From DASUZD01 sp036377055 (GTDB lineage: Bacteria > Actinomycetota > Thermoleophilia > Gaiellales > Gaiellaceae), in assembly GCA_036377055.1 (NCBI GenBank), contig DASUZD010000214.1, forward strand, positions 1-5,174: 5,174 bases of DNA, read 5' to 3'. The notes beneath the pieces are model-generated. The model did no database searches. It worked only from the letters and a program-made list of their open reading frames with translations, and was not told the DNA's origin. Of this stretch, positions 1 to 5,174 are shown piece after piece (position 1 is the first letter of the stretch; each line of letters begins with the position of its first letter). The translations under genes were made by a program, and so were the position numbers.

Positions 1-774
1 AACTGGCTGAACCCGTACACGAACCAGGTCGAGAACAACATCATGGTCGCGCTAGCCGACCACACCGAGATGAACACGCTGCACATGGTCACCACGGATC
101 CGTTCCGGACGCCGACGTTCACGCCGTTCGCGGATCCCGACTGGTTCTTCTTCGCGACCGGCGGGACGACGCCCGCAACGTGCGCCACGCCTGCCGCGTG
201 CGCGTTCATTCCCGCGCGGACGAACCAGAGCTTCGCCTGGAACCACGGCGACATCCAGGACGAGATCGCCTCGACCTGGATCGGCATGGTCGGTCCGGGC
301 GTCGACCAGAGCTCGACGAACGACCAGACGTGGACGGATCACACCGACCTCCGCCCGACGATGCTCTCGCTCGTCGGCCTGAAGGACGACTACACCCACG
401 ACGGCCGGCTGCTCTCCGGCGACCTCTCGGGGTACGCGATCCCGGCGGCGGTGAAGAAGAACCTCACCGACTTCACCCAGCTGGCCGACGCGTACAAGCA
501 GCTGAACGCGTCCTTCGGCACGTACGCGATGAACACGCTGAAGGCGTCGACACGCGGGCTCGCGTCGAACGACGCGAACGACCAGACCTACACCTCGATC
601 GAGGGCCAGATCCAGAGCCTGACCTCGCAGCGTGACGGGCTCGCCGCGCAGATCAAGGCGGCGCTGGACGCGGCCACGTTCAACGGCCAGGCCCTGAACA
701 GCGCGCAGGTGCAGAGCTGGCTCAGCCAGGCTCAGAACCTGCAGGACCAGGCCGCTGCTCTCGCCGGTCCCTAG
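1..774 (+). CDS. Alkaline phosphatase superfamily protein, C-terminal part (5' end outside window)
   Basis: The frame is open from base 1 and ends at TAG 772-774, giving 257 residues of a longer protein. The fragment resembles the C-terminal part of alkaline-phosphatase/sulfatase-like hydrolases (family resemblance from memory). Motifs seen, numbered from the first codon in the window: LADHTEMNTLHMVTTDP (18-34), WNHGDIQDEIASTWIGMVGPG (80-100, with an HGD that could carry a metal-ligand His) and WTDHTDLRPTMLSLVGLKDDY (111-131). Such enzymes bind two metals and hydrolyse phosphate or sulfate esters, usually outside the cytoplasm. The nucleophile region and any signal peptide lie upstream and cannot be judged. 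A Thr/Ala-rich stretch with two cysteines (C61, C67) may be a disulfide loop. From about residue 145 the chain is Gln/Ala/Leu-rich and helical in character (for example SIEGQIQSLTSQRDGLAAQI), suggesting a coiled-coil tail. The substrate is unknown. The ATG at base 43 is internal, not a start. Confidence 0.72.
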   Translation, partial: NWLNPYTNQVENNIMVALADHTEMNTLHMVTTDPFRTPTFTPFADPDWFFFATGGTTPATCATPAACAFIPARTNQSFAWNHGDIQDEIASTWIGMVGPGVDQSSTNDQTWTDHTDLRPTMLSLVGLKDDYTHDGRLLSGDLSGYAIPAAVKKNLTDFTQLADAYKQLNASFGTYAMNTLKASTRGLASNDANDQTYTSIEGQIQSLTSQRDGLAAQIKAALDAATFNGQALNSAQVQSWLSQAQNLQDQAAALAGP

Positions 775-783
775 AAGCAATCG

Positions 784-815
784 AGTCGGCGGCCCGTACA
801 CATGGGCCGCCGACT
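784..815. terminator. Intrinsic terminator hairpin between convergent genes
   Basis: Bases 784-795 (AGTCGGCGGCCC) and 804-815 (GGGCCGCCGACT) are perfect inverted repeats of 12 bp around an 8-base loop (GTACACAT). A G-U pair could extend the stem by one. On the plus strand the stem runs into a short T-rich stretch (TTCTCTT, 815-821); on the minus strand the following bases are less T-rich. It begins 10 bases after the phosphatase-like stop and ends 6 bases before the SBP1 stop on the other strand, so it probably ends both convergent transcripts. The weak U-tract is common in GC-rich actinobacteria. That the hairpin exists is certain; its terminator role is inferred from position. Confidence 0.85.
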
Positions 816-820
816 TCTCT

Positions 821-2407
821 TCAGCGCAGGCAGAGCGCCGCCAGGTCCATCCCGAAGAGCGGGTTGAAGACCTGGCACCCGATCCGCTCTGAGAAGAAGT
901 CGCGCGAGTTGACGTTCCCCCACGGCGCCCAAGGGGCGGCGTGGGCCATGAGGTCGTGGTCGAGGGCGGCGTACGCGTCGTAGCGCGCCGGGGGCTGTAG
1001 CGCCGATGCGGCGTCCATGCGCTGGTTGAACGCGGCGTCGTCGAAGCTGCCGTAGTTGGTGTCGAAGCCGCCCGCGCCCGGACGGTTCTTGCCGTTGAGC
1101 AGGACATCGATGAAGTCCCAGGGATCGGCATAGTCGGCACTCCACGAGGGGACGGCGAGGTCCCACGGCTCGCCGGGGGTCGCGATGCGGCCGAAGAACT
1201 CCGGCACCGGGAAGAACTGCGGCTGGACGTCGACCTGGATGGCGGCGAGGTTGTCGTGCACGACCTGCGCCAGCACGTGAACCGCAGGCCTGTCGGGCGC
1301 GTACAGGACGGCCGTCGCAGGCACCTGTCCCGACGCGTTGGCGAGGCTGCTCGCCGTCGCGAGATCGGGGCCGCCGAGAGGATAGAGCTGGACGTTCTGG
1401 AAGCCCGGCATTCCCGGCGGAAGGATCTGGTCGGTGGGCGTGTGCCCGAGCGCGCCGAACGCGTTCACCATGGCGGGCCGGTCGACGGCGAAGTTCACCG
1501 CTTTCCGGAGCTCGACGCTCGCGAAGAGCGGCCTGGCGACGTTGAAGACGACGTACCTCGTCCCGAGCTGAGGGTTGACGAAGAACTGCTGGTGCCCGGC
1601 CTGCGCCGCCGGACTGCCGGGGCCGTAGGCGGCGTCGAGCGCGGTGTAGTCCCCGGGCGGAAGCCCATCGGGCGCGTAGTCCACCGTTCCAGCTTTGATC
1701 GCCGCCTCGCTCTCGTCCGGCGGGACGTTCGCCTGGTAGACAATCTGGTCGAAGACGTGGGGCCGCTTCCCGTGGTAATTGGGATTGACCCGCACGACGG
1801 TCGTCCCCTCGCGATCGAACGACTCGACGTAATACGGTCCGGCCGAGGGCACGACCGCGTCCGCGCCGACGGGAGGCGCGCCTGACGGAACCGGCGAGAA
1901 GAACGGCATCGCGAGGCGCGCGAGCAAGTCGGCCGCCGGGCGCTCGAGCTGGATCGCCAGCTCATGCTTCTTGGAGGCGGTCACCCCGGAGATCGAGCTC
2001 GCCTGGCCCGCGTGGAACTCGGCCGCGCCGACGATGTCCTGCACGAACCCGAGCACGGGCGAATCCGCGCCCGGAGCCAGCGCACGCTCGAGCGCGCGCA
2101 CGAAGCTCTCCGCGGTCACCGCCTCATTCGAAGGCGGCGAGAACCGGAAGTCCGCGTGGAGCTTGAACGTGTATGTCTTTCCGTCGGCCGAGACGGTCGG
2201 CGGGCCATTTGCGATCTCCGGCTCGGGGGCCTGCGCGGCGCTCCAGGGCCTGTCCGGGTAGTTCACGAGCTTGGCGCACGTCGCGAACTCGAGCTGCCAC
2301 GAGAAGACGAAGTACGCCACGGCCGGATCGACCGAGTCGAGCGTGCCCTGCATGTTCACCCGCAGGATCTCGGCCTTGTGCTGCGGGGCGGCCGCCGAGT
2401 GCGTCAT
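821..2407 (-). CDS. ABC transporter substrate-binding protein, family 5 (SBP1), lacking a signal peptide
   Basis: The 528-residue product is a full-length mature-type family 5 (OppA/DppA-like, SBP_bac_5) solute-binding protein. Members capture peptides or similar solutes outside the membrane and deliver them to an ABC permease. Visible landmarks: ATCAKLVNYPD (42-52), TVSADGKTYTFKL (71-83), PSAGPYYVESF (187-197), HQQFFVNP (272-279), RPLFASVELRKAVNFAVDR (292-310), TDQILPPGMPGF (325-336) and the C-terminal GMDLAALCLR. It is collinear with SBP2; by eye the last 69 residues match at 57 positions. Unlike SBP2 it begins at the equivalent of SBP2 Met34, so the export signal is absent. In-frame TGA lies 11 codons upstream of the ATG with no other start between, and AGGAG ends 11 nt before the ATG. 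Cysteines are C44, C511 and C526; a fourth family cysteine is Ser171 here. No lipobox is present. It follows SBP2 by 60 bp. It may be cytoplasmic, inactive in transport, or an early pseudogene despite its intact frame. Confidence 0.9.
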   Translation of the reverse strand: MTHSAAAPQHKAEILRVNMQGTLDSVDPAVAYFVFSWQLEFATCAKLVNYPDRPWSAAQAPEPEIANGPPTVSADGKTYTFKLHADFRFSPPSNEAVTAESFVRALERALAPGADSPVLGFVQDIVGAAEFHAGQASSISGVTASKKHELAIQLERPAADLLARLAMPFFSPVPSGAPPVGADAVVPSAGPYYVESFDREGTTVVRVNPNYHGKRPHVFDQIVYQANVPPDESEAAIKAGTVDYAPDGLPPGDYTALDAAYGPGSPAAQAGHQQFFVNPQLGTRYVVFNVARPLFASVELRKAVNFAVDRPAMVNAFGALGHTPTDQILPPGMPGFQNVQLYPLGGPDLATASSLANASGQVPATAVLYAPDRPAVHVLAQVVHDNLAAIQVDVQPQFFPVPEFFGRIATPGEPWDLAVPSWSADYADPWDFIDVLLNGKNRPGAGGFDTNYGSFDDAAFNQRMDAASALQPPARYDAYAALDHDLMAHAAPWAPWGNVNSRDFFSERIGCQVFNPLFGMDLAALCLR

Positions 2408-2467
2408 GTGCGCCGATGCTCCTCCTCCGCTCGACGCGAGTCAAGCACGCGAAGTTGGTGCGATCAC
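2408..2467 (-). promoter_or_regulatory. SBP1 leader with ribosome-binding site; remnant of the SBP2-type leader
   Basis: This is the whole 60-bp gap between SBP2 and SBP1. On the minus strand it carries GGAGGAGGAG (complement of 2419-2428), with the last AGGAG 11 nt from the SBP1 ATG. The segment AGGAGCATCGGCG (2411-2423) matches 12 of 13 bases of the SBP2 leader at 4167-4179. None of the three minus-strand frames across the gap encodes a hydrophobic signal segment: they read VIAPTSRA followed by stop, a charged Arg/Glu-rich frame, and another Arg-rich frame. No convincing promoter or terminator is visible, so co-transcription with SBP2 is likely. Confidence 0.65.
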
Positions 2468-4156
2468 TTAGCGCACGCAAAGCGCCGCGAGGTCCATCCC
2501 AAACAGCGGGTTGAACGCCTGGCAGCCGATCCGCGCGGAGAAGAAGTCCCGCGCGTTCGGATTCCCCCACGCGGCCCACGGCGCGGCGTCGGCCATGATG
2601 TCGCGGTCGAGCGCCGAGTAGGCGTCGTAGCGCGCCGGCGGCTGCAGCGGTGACGCGTCGTCCATCCGCTGGTTGAAGGCCGGATCGTCGAAGCGGCTCA
2701 AGTTGCTGTCTCCTCCGCCCGCCCCGGGGACGTTCTTGCCATGCAACAGGTTGTCGATGAAGTCGAAGGGGTCGGCGTAGTCGGCGCCCCAGCCGACCGC
2801 TGCGAGATCGAACGGCTCGCCGGGCGTCGCGAGTCTCGGGAAGAAGCTCGGCTGCGAGATGACCTGCAGCTGGACGTCGATCCCGATCGCGGCAAGATCC
2901 GTCTTCACGATCTGCGCCCAGTCCTGGCCGGCAGGCGTGTCTTGGACGTACATGACCGCCGTCGCCGGCACCTGTCCCGAGGCCGTTGCGAGGGCCTGAG
3001 CCGTAGCGAGATCCGGGCCGCCCAGCGGGTAGAGGTCGTGATCGTGGAATCCCGGCATCCCCGGAGGCAGGATCTGGTCCGTCGTCGATAACCCGAACGC
3101 GCCGGCGACGTCCGCCATGGCCGGCCGGTCGAGCGCGTAGTTGACCGCCTTCCGCAACTGGACGTTCGCGAAGAGCGGCCGGCTGACATTGAGGGCGACG
3201 TACTGGGTTCTGAGTGCCGGATTGACGAAGAACTGCTGGTGACCGGCCTGCGCCGCGGGGCTGCCCGGGCCGAAGTCGGCGTTGATCGCCGCGTAGTGCT
3301 CGTTCGGAAGGCCGTCCGCGGCGTAGTCCACGTTCCCGGCCTTGATCTCGGCTTCGGTCGTCGCGGCAGGCACGTGGGCCTGGTAGACGATCGCGTCGAA
3401 GAACCGCGGCCTCTTCCCGCCGTAGTTCGGGTTACGGCGCAGGACGGTCGTGCCGTCGCGATTGAACGATTCGACGTAGTACGGCCCGGCCGAGGCCACG
3501 ACCGCGTTCGGGAAGGCCGGCGTCGCGTTGAGCGGGACGGCGCAGAAGAACGGTGTCGCGAGGCGCGCCGGAAAGTCGGCTGCCGGCCGCTCGAGCTGGA
3601 TGATGAGCTCCTTCTTCTTGCCGATCGTGATCCCGGAGATCGAGCTTGCCTGGCCAGCGTGGTATTCGTCCGCCCCCACGACGTCGTGCGTGTAGAAGCC
3701 AGCGAACGAGTCCACGCCTGGGGCGAGCTCGCGCTCTAGCGCGTGCTTGAACGTCTCGGCGGTCACGAGCTCCTTCGACGCGTTGGAGAAGCGGAAGCTC
3801 GTCAGGAGCTTGAAGATGTAGGTCTTGCCGTCGGCCGAGATCGTCGGCGCGCCGGCCGCGACCTCCGGCACCGGCGGCTGGTTCGGGGCCCAGGGCCCGT
3901 CCGGGTAGTTCATGAGCTTCGCGCAGGTCGCGTACTCGAGCTGCCACGTCGGCTGGCCGAGGGCGTACGCCGGGTCGACGGAGTCGAGCACGAACTGGGT
4001 GTTCACGCGCAGGGTCGGCGGCGGTTTGTATTGCGCGGCCACGGCCGAATGCGTCATCCCCGCGAACGGATCGTGCCTCGTGGCGAAGAGCGCAGGGACG
4101 GCGAGCCAGGCCGCAATCGCCGCCGCGCCAACCAAGACTCGCGCCTGCCGCAGCAT
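2468..4156 (-). CDS. ABC transporter substrate-binding protein, family 5 (SBP2), with Sec signal sequence
   Basis: The 562-residue product is a complete exported family 5 (oligopeptide/dipeptide-type) solute-binding protein. It starts MLRQAR followed by a hydrophobic stretch (residues 7-25), a Sec-type signal sequence with plausible cleavage after AVPA (22) or near SAVAA (41). There is no lipobox cysteine, so it is not an obvious lipoprotein, although Gram-positive binding proteins usually are. Landmarks: ATCAKLMNYPD (76-86), TISADGKTYIFKL, PFFCAVP (202-208), ASAGPYYVESF, HQQFFVNP, RPLFANVQLRKAVNYALDR, TDQILPPGMPGF and a GMDLAALCVR end. Four cysteines (C78, C205, C545, C560) could form disulfides. 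It follows the pseudouridine synthase by 24 bp. The ATG at 4156 is the only usable in-frame start, since TAG lies 8 codons upstream, but AGGAG sits 18 nt away, which is unusually far. No permease or ATPase is nearby, so the cognate transporter must be elsewhere. The ligand cannot be predicted. Confidence 0.93.
   Translation of the reverse strand: MLRQARVLVGAAAIAAWLAVPALFATRHDPFAGMTHSAVAAQYKPPPTLRVNTQFVLDSVDPAYALGQPTWQLEYATCAKLMNYPDGPWAPNQPPVPEVAAGAPTISADGKTYIFKLLTSFRFSNASKELVTAETFKHALERELAPGVDSFAGFYTHDVVGADEYHAGQASSISGITIGKKKELIIQLERPAADFPARLATPFFCAVPLNATPAFPNAVVASAGPYYVESFNRDGTTVLRRNPNYGGKRPRFFDAIVYQAHVPAATTEAEIKAGNVDYAADGLPNEHYAAINADFGPGSPAAQAGHQQFFVNPALRTQYVALNVSRPLFANVQLRKAVNYALDRPAMADVAGAFGLSTTDQILPPGMPGFHDHDLYPLGGPDLATAQALATASGQVPATAVMYVQDTPAGQDWAQIVKTDLAAIGIDVQLQVISQPSFFPRLATPGEPFDLAAVGWGADYADPFDFIDNLLHGKNVPGAGGGDSNLSRFDDPAFNQRMDDASPLQPPARYDAYSALDRDIMADAAPWAAWGNPNARDFFSARIGCQAFNPLFGMDLAALCVR
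4082..4156 (-). other. Sec signal-sequence coding segment of SBP2
   Basis: Codons 1-25 of SBP2 encode a short basic n-region (R3, R6), then an Ala/Val/Leu-rich core ending in VPALFA. The segment has no counterpart in the SBP1 gene, where the leader joins directly to the position equal to SBP2 codon 34. The exact cleavage site is uncertain: AVPA before LF fits the small-residue rule best, and a second small-residue site occurs around residues 38-41. Confidence 0.75.
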
Positions 4157-4166
4157 CGTGAAGCAA

Positions 4167-4183
4167 CGCCAATGCTCCTACTA
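4167..4183 (-). promoter_or_regulatory. Tandem stop codons overlapping the SBP2 ribosome-binding site
   Basis: On the minus strand the pseudouridine synthase ends TAG and is followed at once by a second in-frame TAG (4178-4180), whose last two bases begin the AGGAG (4175-4179). The block AGGAGCATTGGCG (4167-4179) recurs ahead of SBP1 with one mismatch. Overlap of stop and Shine-Dalgarno suggests translational coupling between the two genes, though the 18-nt distance to the annotated ATG is long and could make initiation weak. Confidence 0.6.
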
Positions 4184-4879
4184 TGTGCGCTTTGTGTCAA
4201 TTGCCTGAAGGTGCAGGATTTCGGCCGGGTCGAGCTCTCGCCACTTCCCCGACTCGAGACTCTCGACCGTGAGACCGGCATATCGGCTGCGGTGGAGCCG
4301 CGTCACGGGATGGCCCACCGCGCCGAGCATCCGCTTCACCTGGTGCTTGCGACCCTCGTGGATTGCCAGCTCGACACGCGACGGCCCCAGCCGCCGAACG
4401 CGGGCCGGAGCGGTCGGACCGTCCGCGAGCTCGACCCCGTCGGCGAGCCGCCGGAGGGCCTCGTCGCTCGGCCGCCCTTCGACCTCGGCCTCGTAGACCT
4501 TCTCGACCTCGTACCGCGGGTGCGCGAGACGGTGCGCGAGCGGGCCGTCGTTCGTCAGAAGCAGAGCGCCGGTCGTGTCTGCGTCGAGCCGCCCGACCGG
4601 GACGACGCGGACAGGGTGGTCGACGAGGTCGACGACCGTCTTGCGGCGGCGCGGATCGCGCGCGGTCGTCACCACTCCGGCCGGCTTGTGCAGCAGAACG
4701 TACGCCAGCGCCTGCGGGGCGAGCGGCTTGCCGTCGAGCTCGACGCGGTCGCCCGGCTCGACGAAGGTGTTCAGCGCGCCCGGCTCGCCGTTGACGCGCA
4801 CGCGCCCGGCCTTGATCAGGTCGTCGGCGCCACGGCGGGACGCGACACCGGTCCGCGCGAGGTAGGCGTTCAGACGCAC
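4181..4879 (-). CDS. RsuA/RluB-family 16S/23S rRNA pseudouridine synthase
   Basis: The 232-residue protein isomerises a specific uridine to pseudouridine in rRNA in the cytoplasm. An N-terminal S4 RNA-binding domain (about 1-48: RLNAYLARTGVASRR through AGRVRVNGE) is followed by the catalytic domain. Seen there: LLHKPAG (62-68), GRLDADTTGALLLTNDG (96-112) with the expected catalytic Asp99, KVY (127-129) with the conserved Tyr, and EGRKHQVKRMLGAVGHPV (175-192). The length fits RsuA and short Gram-positive RluB-like enzymes, and sequence alone does not say which rRNA position is modified. The start is GTG at 4879, chosen because the S4 domain begins right there and no better in-frame start lies upstream. 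GGAG lies only 2 nt before it, too close for a normal site, so leaderless translation is possible. It may head an operon with the two binding-protein genes downstream; no functional link between them is known to me. Confidence 0.95.
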   Translation of the reverse strand: MRLNAYLARTGVASRRGADDLIKAGRVRVNGEPGALNTFVEPGDRVELDGKPLAPQALAYVLLHKPAGVVTTARDPRRRKTVVDLVDHPVRVVPVGRLDADTTGALLLTNDGPLAHRLAHPRYEVEKVYEAEVEGRPSDEALRRLADGVELADGPTAPARVRRLGPSRVELAIHEGRKHQVKRMLGAVGHPVTRLHRSRYAGLTVESLESGKWRELDPAEILHLQAIDTKRT

Positions 4880-4899
4880 CGCTCCATCATTATTCGGGC
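4880..4899. promoter_or_regulatory. 20-bp divergent start region with AT-rich box
   Basis: Only 20 bp separate the GTG of the pseudouridine synthase from the ATG of the cupin gene. Bases 4886-4894 (ATCATTATT) are 8/9 A/T in otherwise very GC-rich DNA. On the plus strand CATTAT (4888-4893) ends 6 bases before the cupin ATG. On the minus strand AATAAT (4894-4889) ends 9 bases before the GTG. Both are placed as -10 elements would be for leaderless mRNAs, and neither gene has a well-spaced Shine-Dalgarno. I see no convincing -35 hexamer on either side. Any upstream promoter contacts would fall inside the opposite gene. Confidence 0.5.
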
Positions 4900-5174
4900 A
4901 TGGGCCACACCTTCGGCCACATCGACGAGCTCGGCGAGGGCTACGGCTTCCGCAAGGTACGCATGCCGCTCGGGATCACCGCCTTCGGCGCCAACGTGAT
5001 CGTCATGCCGCCGGGCTACGAGGGCTTCCTCCACTACCACGACGTGCAGGACGAGCTCTACTTCGTCCACGCCGGGCACGCGCTCTTCGAGGTCGACGGC
5101 GAGTCCCGCGAGCTCGGCCCGGGCGGCCTCTGCCACGTCGAGTCGACGACGCCGCGACGCTTCTCGAACGCGTC
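4900..5174 (+). CDS. Cupin-domain protein, N-terminal part (3' end outside window)
   Basis: An ATG at 4900 opens a frame that runs to the window edge without a stop, giving 91 residues. The segment GYEGFLHYHDVQDELYFVHAG (residues 39-59) fits cupin motif 1 exactly, G(X)5HXH(X)4E(X)6G, with probable metal ligands His45, His47 and Glu52. A beta-rich stretch follows (ALFEVDGESRELGPGG), then VESTTPRRFSN (80-90) in the place of motif 2. There the usual metal-binding His (PxGxxHxxxN) is Arg86, so the fourth protein ligand is missing. Similar small single-cupin proteins with TTPRR or TTPRK are, from memory, common in actinobacteria and have no assigned function. The protein looks cytoplasmic. It is divergent from the pseudouridine synthase and has no clear ribosome-binding site. 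Real coding is favoured over the overlapping minus-strand frame (4870-5136) because of the full cupin motif. Confidence 0.88.
   Translation, partial: MGHTFGHIDELGEGYGFRKVRMPLGITAFGANVIVMPPGYEGFLHYHDVQDELYFVHAGHALFEVDGESRELGPGGLCHVESTTPRRFSNA

Larger units (their letters stand above)
821..4179 (-). repeat. Tandem gene duplication (SBP2 unit 2468-4179, SBP1 unit 821-2423)
   Basis: Two direct units, each a leader block with AGGAG followed by a family 5 binding-protein gene, lie head to tail. Proteins align from SBP1 Met1 and SBP2 Met34 to the last residue with almost no length change (528 versus 529). The DNA is also visibly similar: near the 3' ends, 824-885 and 2471-2532 differ at about 8 of 62 bases by eye. 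Divergence is spread along the whole length, so the duplication is not very recent. Confidence 0.85.

Noticed and set aside
52..1140. Minus-strand open frame (362 codons) over the phosphatase-like gene and through the terminator
   Set aside because: Arg-rich translation with no motif; it crosses the hairpin and overlaps the SBP1 3' end in another frame.
3432..4172. Alternative SBP2 start at TTG codons nearer the AGGAG
   Set aside because: They lie in a different frame, which lacks a signal sequence and does not encode the binding-protein motifs.
4157..4201. Possible promoter ahead of SBP2: TTGACA in the minus strand at 4199-4194
   Set aside because: The hexamer lies in the last codons of the pseudouridine synthase and no -10 element occurs 16-18 nt downstream; CATAGT is only about 9 nt away. 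TTGAC also recurs ahead of SBP1 without a -10.
3743..4999. Long plus-strand open frame (418 codons) over the pseudouridine synthase and the SBP2 5' end
   Set aside because: Arg/Val/Asp-rich low-information translation antisense to a gene with clear S4 and catalytic motifs; typical of GC-rich DNA with few stops.
4870..5136. Minus-strand frame of 88 codons overlapping the cupin start
   Set aside because: The plus strand here encodes an exact cupin motif 1; the antisense frame has no recognisable domain.

Overview
The window comes from a GC-rich bacterial chromosome with very high G/C at third codon positions. The protein families point to Actinomycetota, most likely the Thermoleophilia (Solirubrobacterales/Gaiellales type). 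This rests on recalled family resemblance, mainly the substrate-binding proteins with TCAKLxNYPD, FFCAVP and GMDLAALC(L/V)R motifs, and not on a search. It looks like ordinary chromosomal DNA. I see no tRNA or rRNA gene, CRISPR array, insertion sequence, integrase or phage gene.

Layout: (1) 1-774 (+) is the 3' part of a gene for a secreted or periplasmic alkaline-phosphatase-superfamily protein with a coiled-coil-like tail. (2) 784-815 is a perfect 12-bp inverted repeat between two convergent genes, probably a shared terminator. (3) 821-2407 and 2468-4156 (both -) are two tandem, collinear paralogues of a family 5 (oligopeptide/dipeptide-type) ABC transporter substrate-binding protein. (4) 4181-4879 (-) is an RsuA/RluB-family pseudouridine synthase with an S4 domain. 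(5) 4900-5174 (+) is the start of a cupin-domain protein that runs off the window. It is divergent from the pseudouridine synthase, with only 20 bp between the two start codons.

The three minus-strand genes are spaced 24 and 60 bp apart and could be one transcript in the order pseudouridine synthase, SBP2, SBP1. Tandem stop codons of the first gene overlap the AGGAG ahead of SBP2. No permease or ATPase gene for the binding proteins lies in the window, so they look like orphans served by a transporter encoded elsewhere.

The most interesting signal is the asymmetry of the pair. SBP2 has a normal Sec-type signal sequence. SBP1 starts exactly at the residue matching SBP2 Met34 and has no signal peptide in any frame of the 60-bp gap before it. 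A 13-bp leader block containing AGGAG is shared by both genes (12/13 identical). The simplest reading is that SBP1 lost 106 bp between two GCG triplets, which removed the export signal and placed the ribosome-binding site 11 nt from an internal ATG. SBP1 may be a cytoplasmic binding protein or a gene in early decay. I see no wholly new multi-gene system here.
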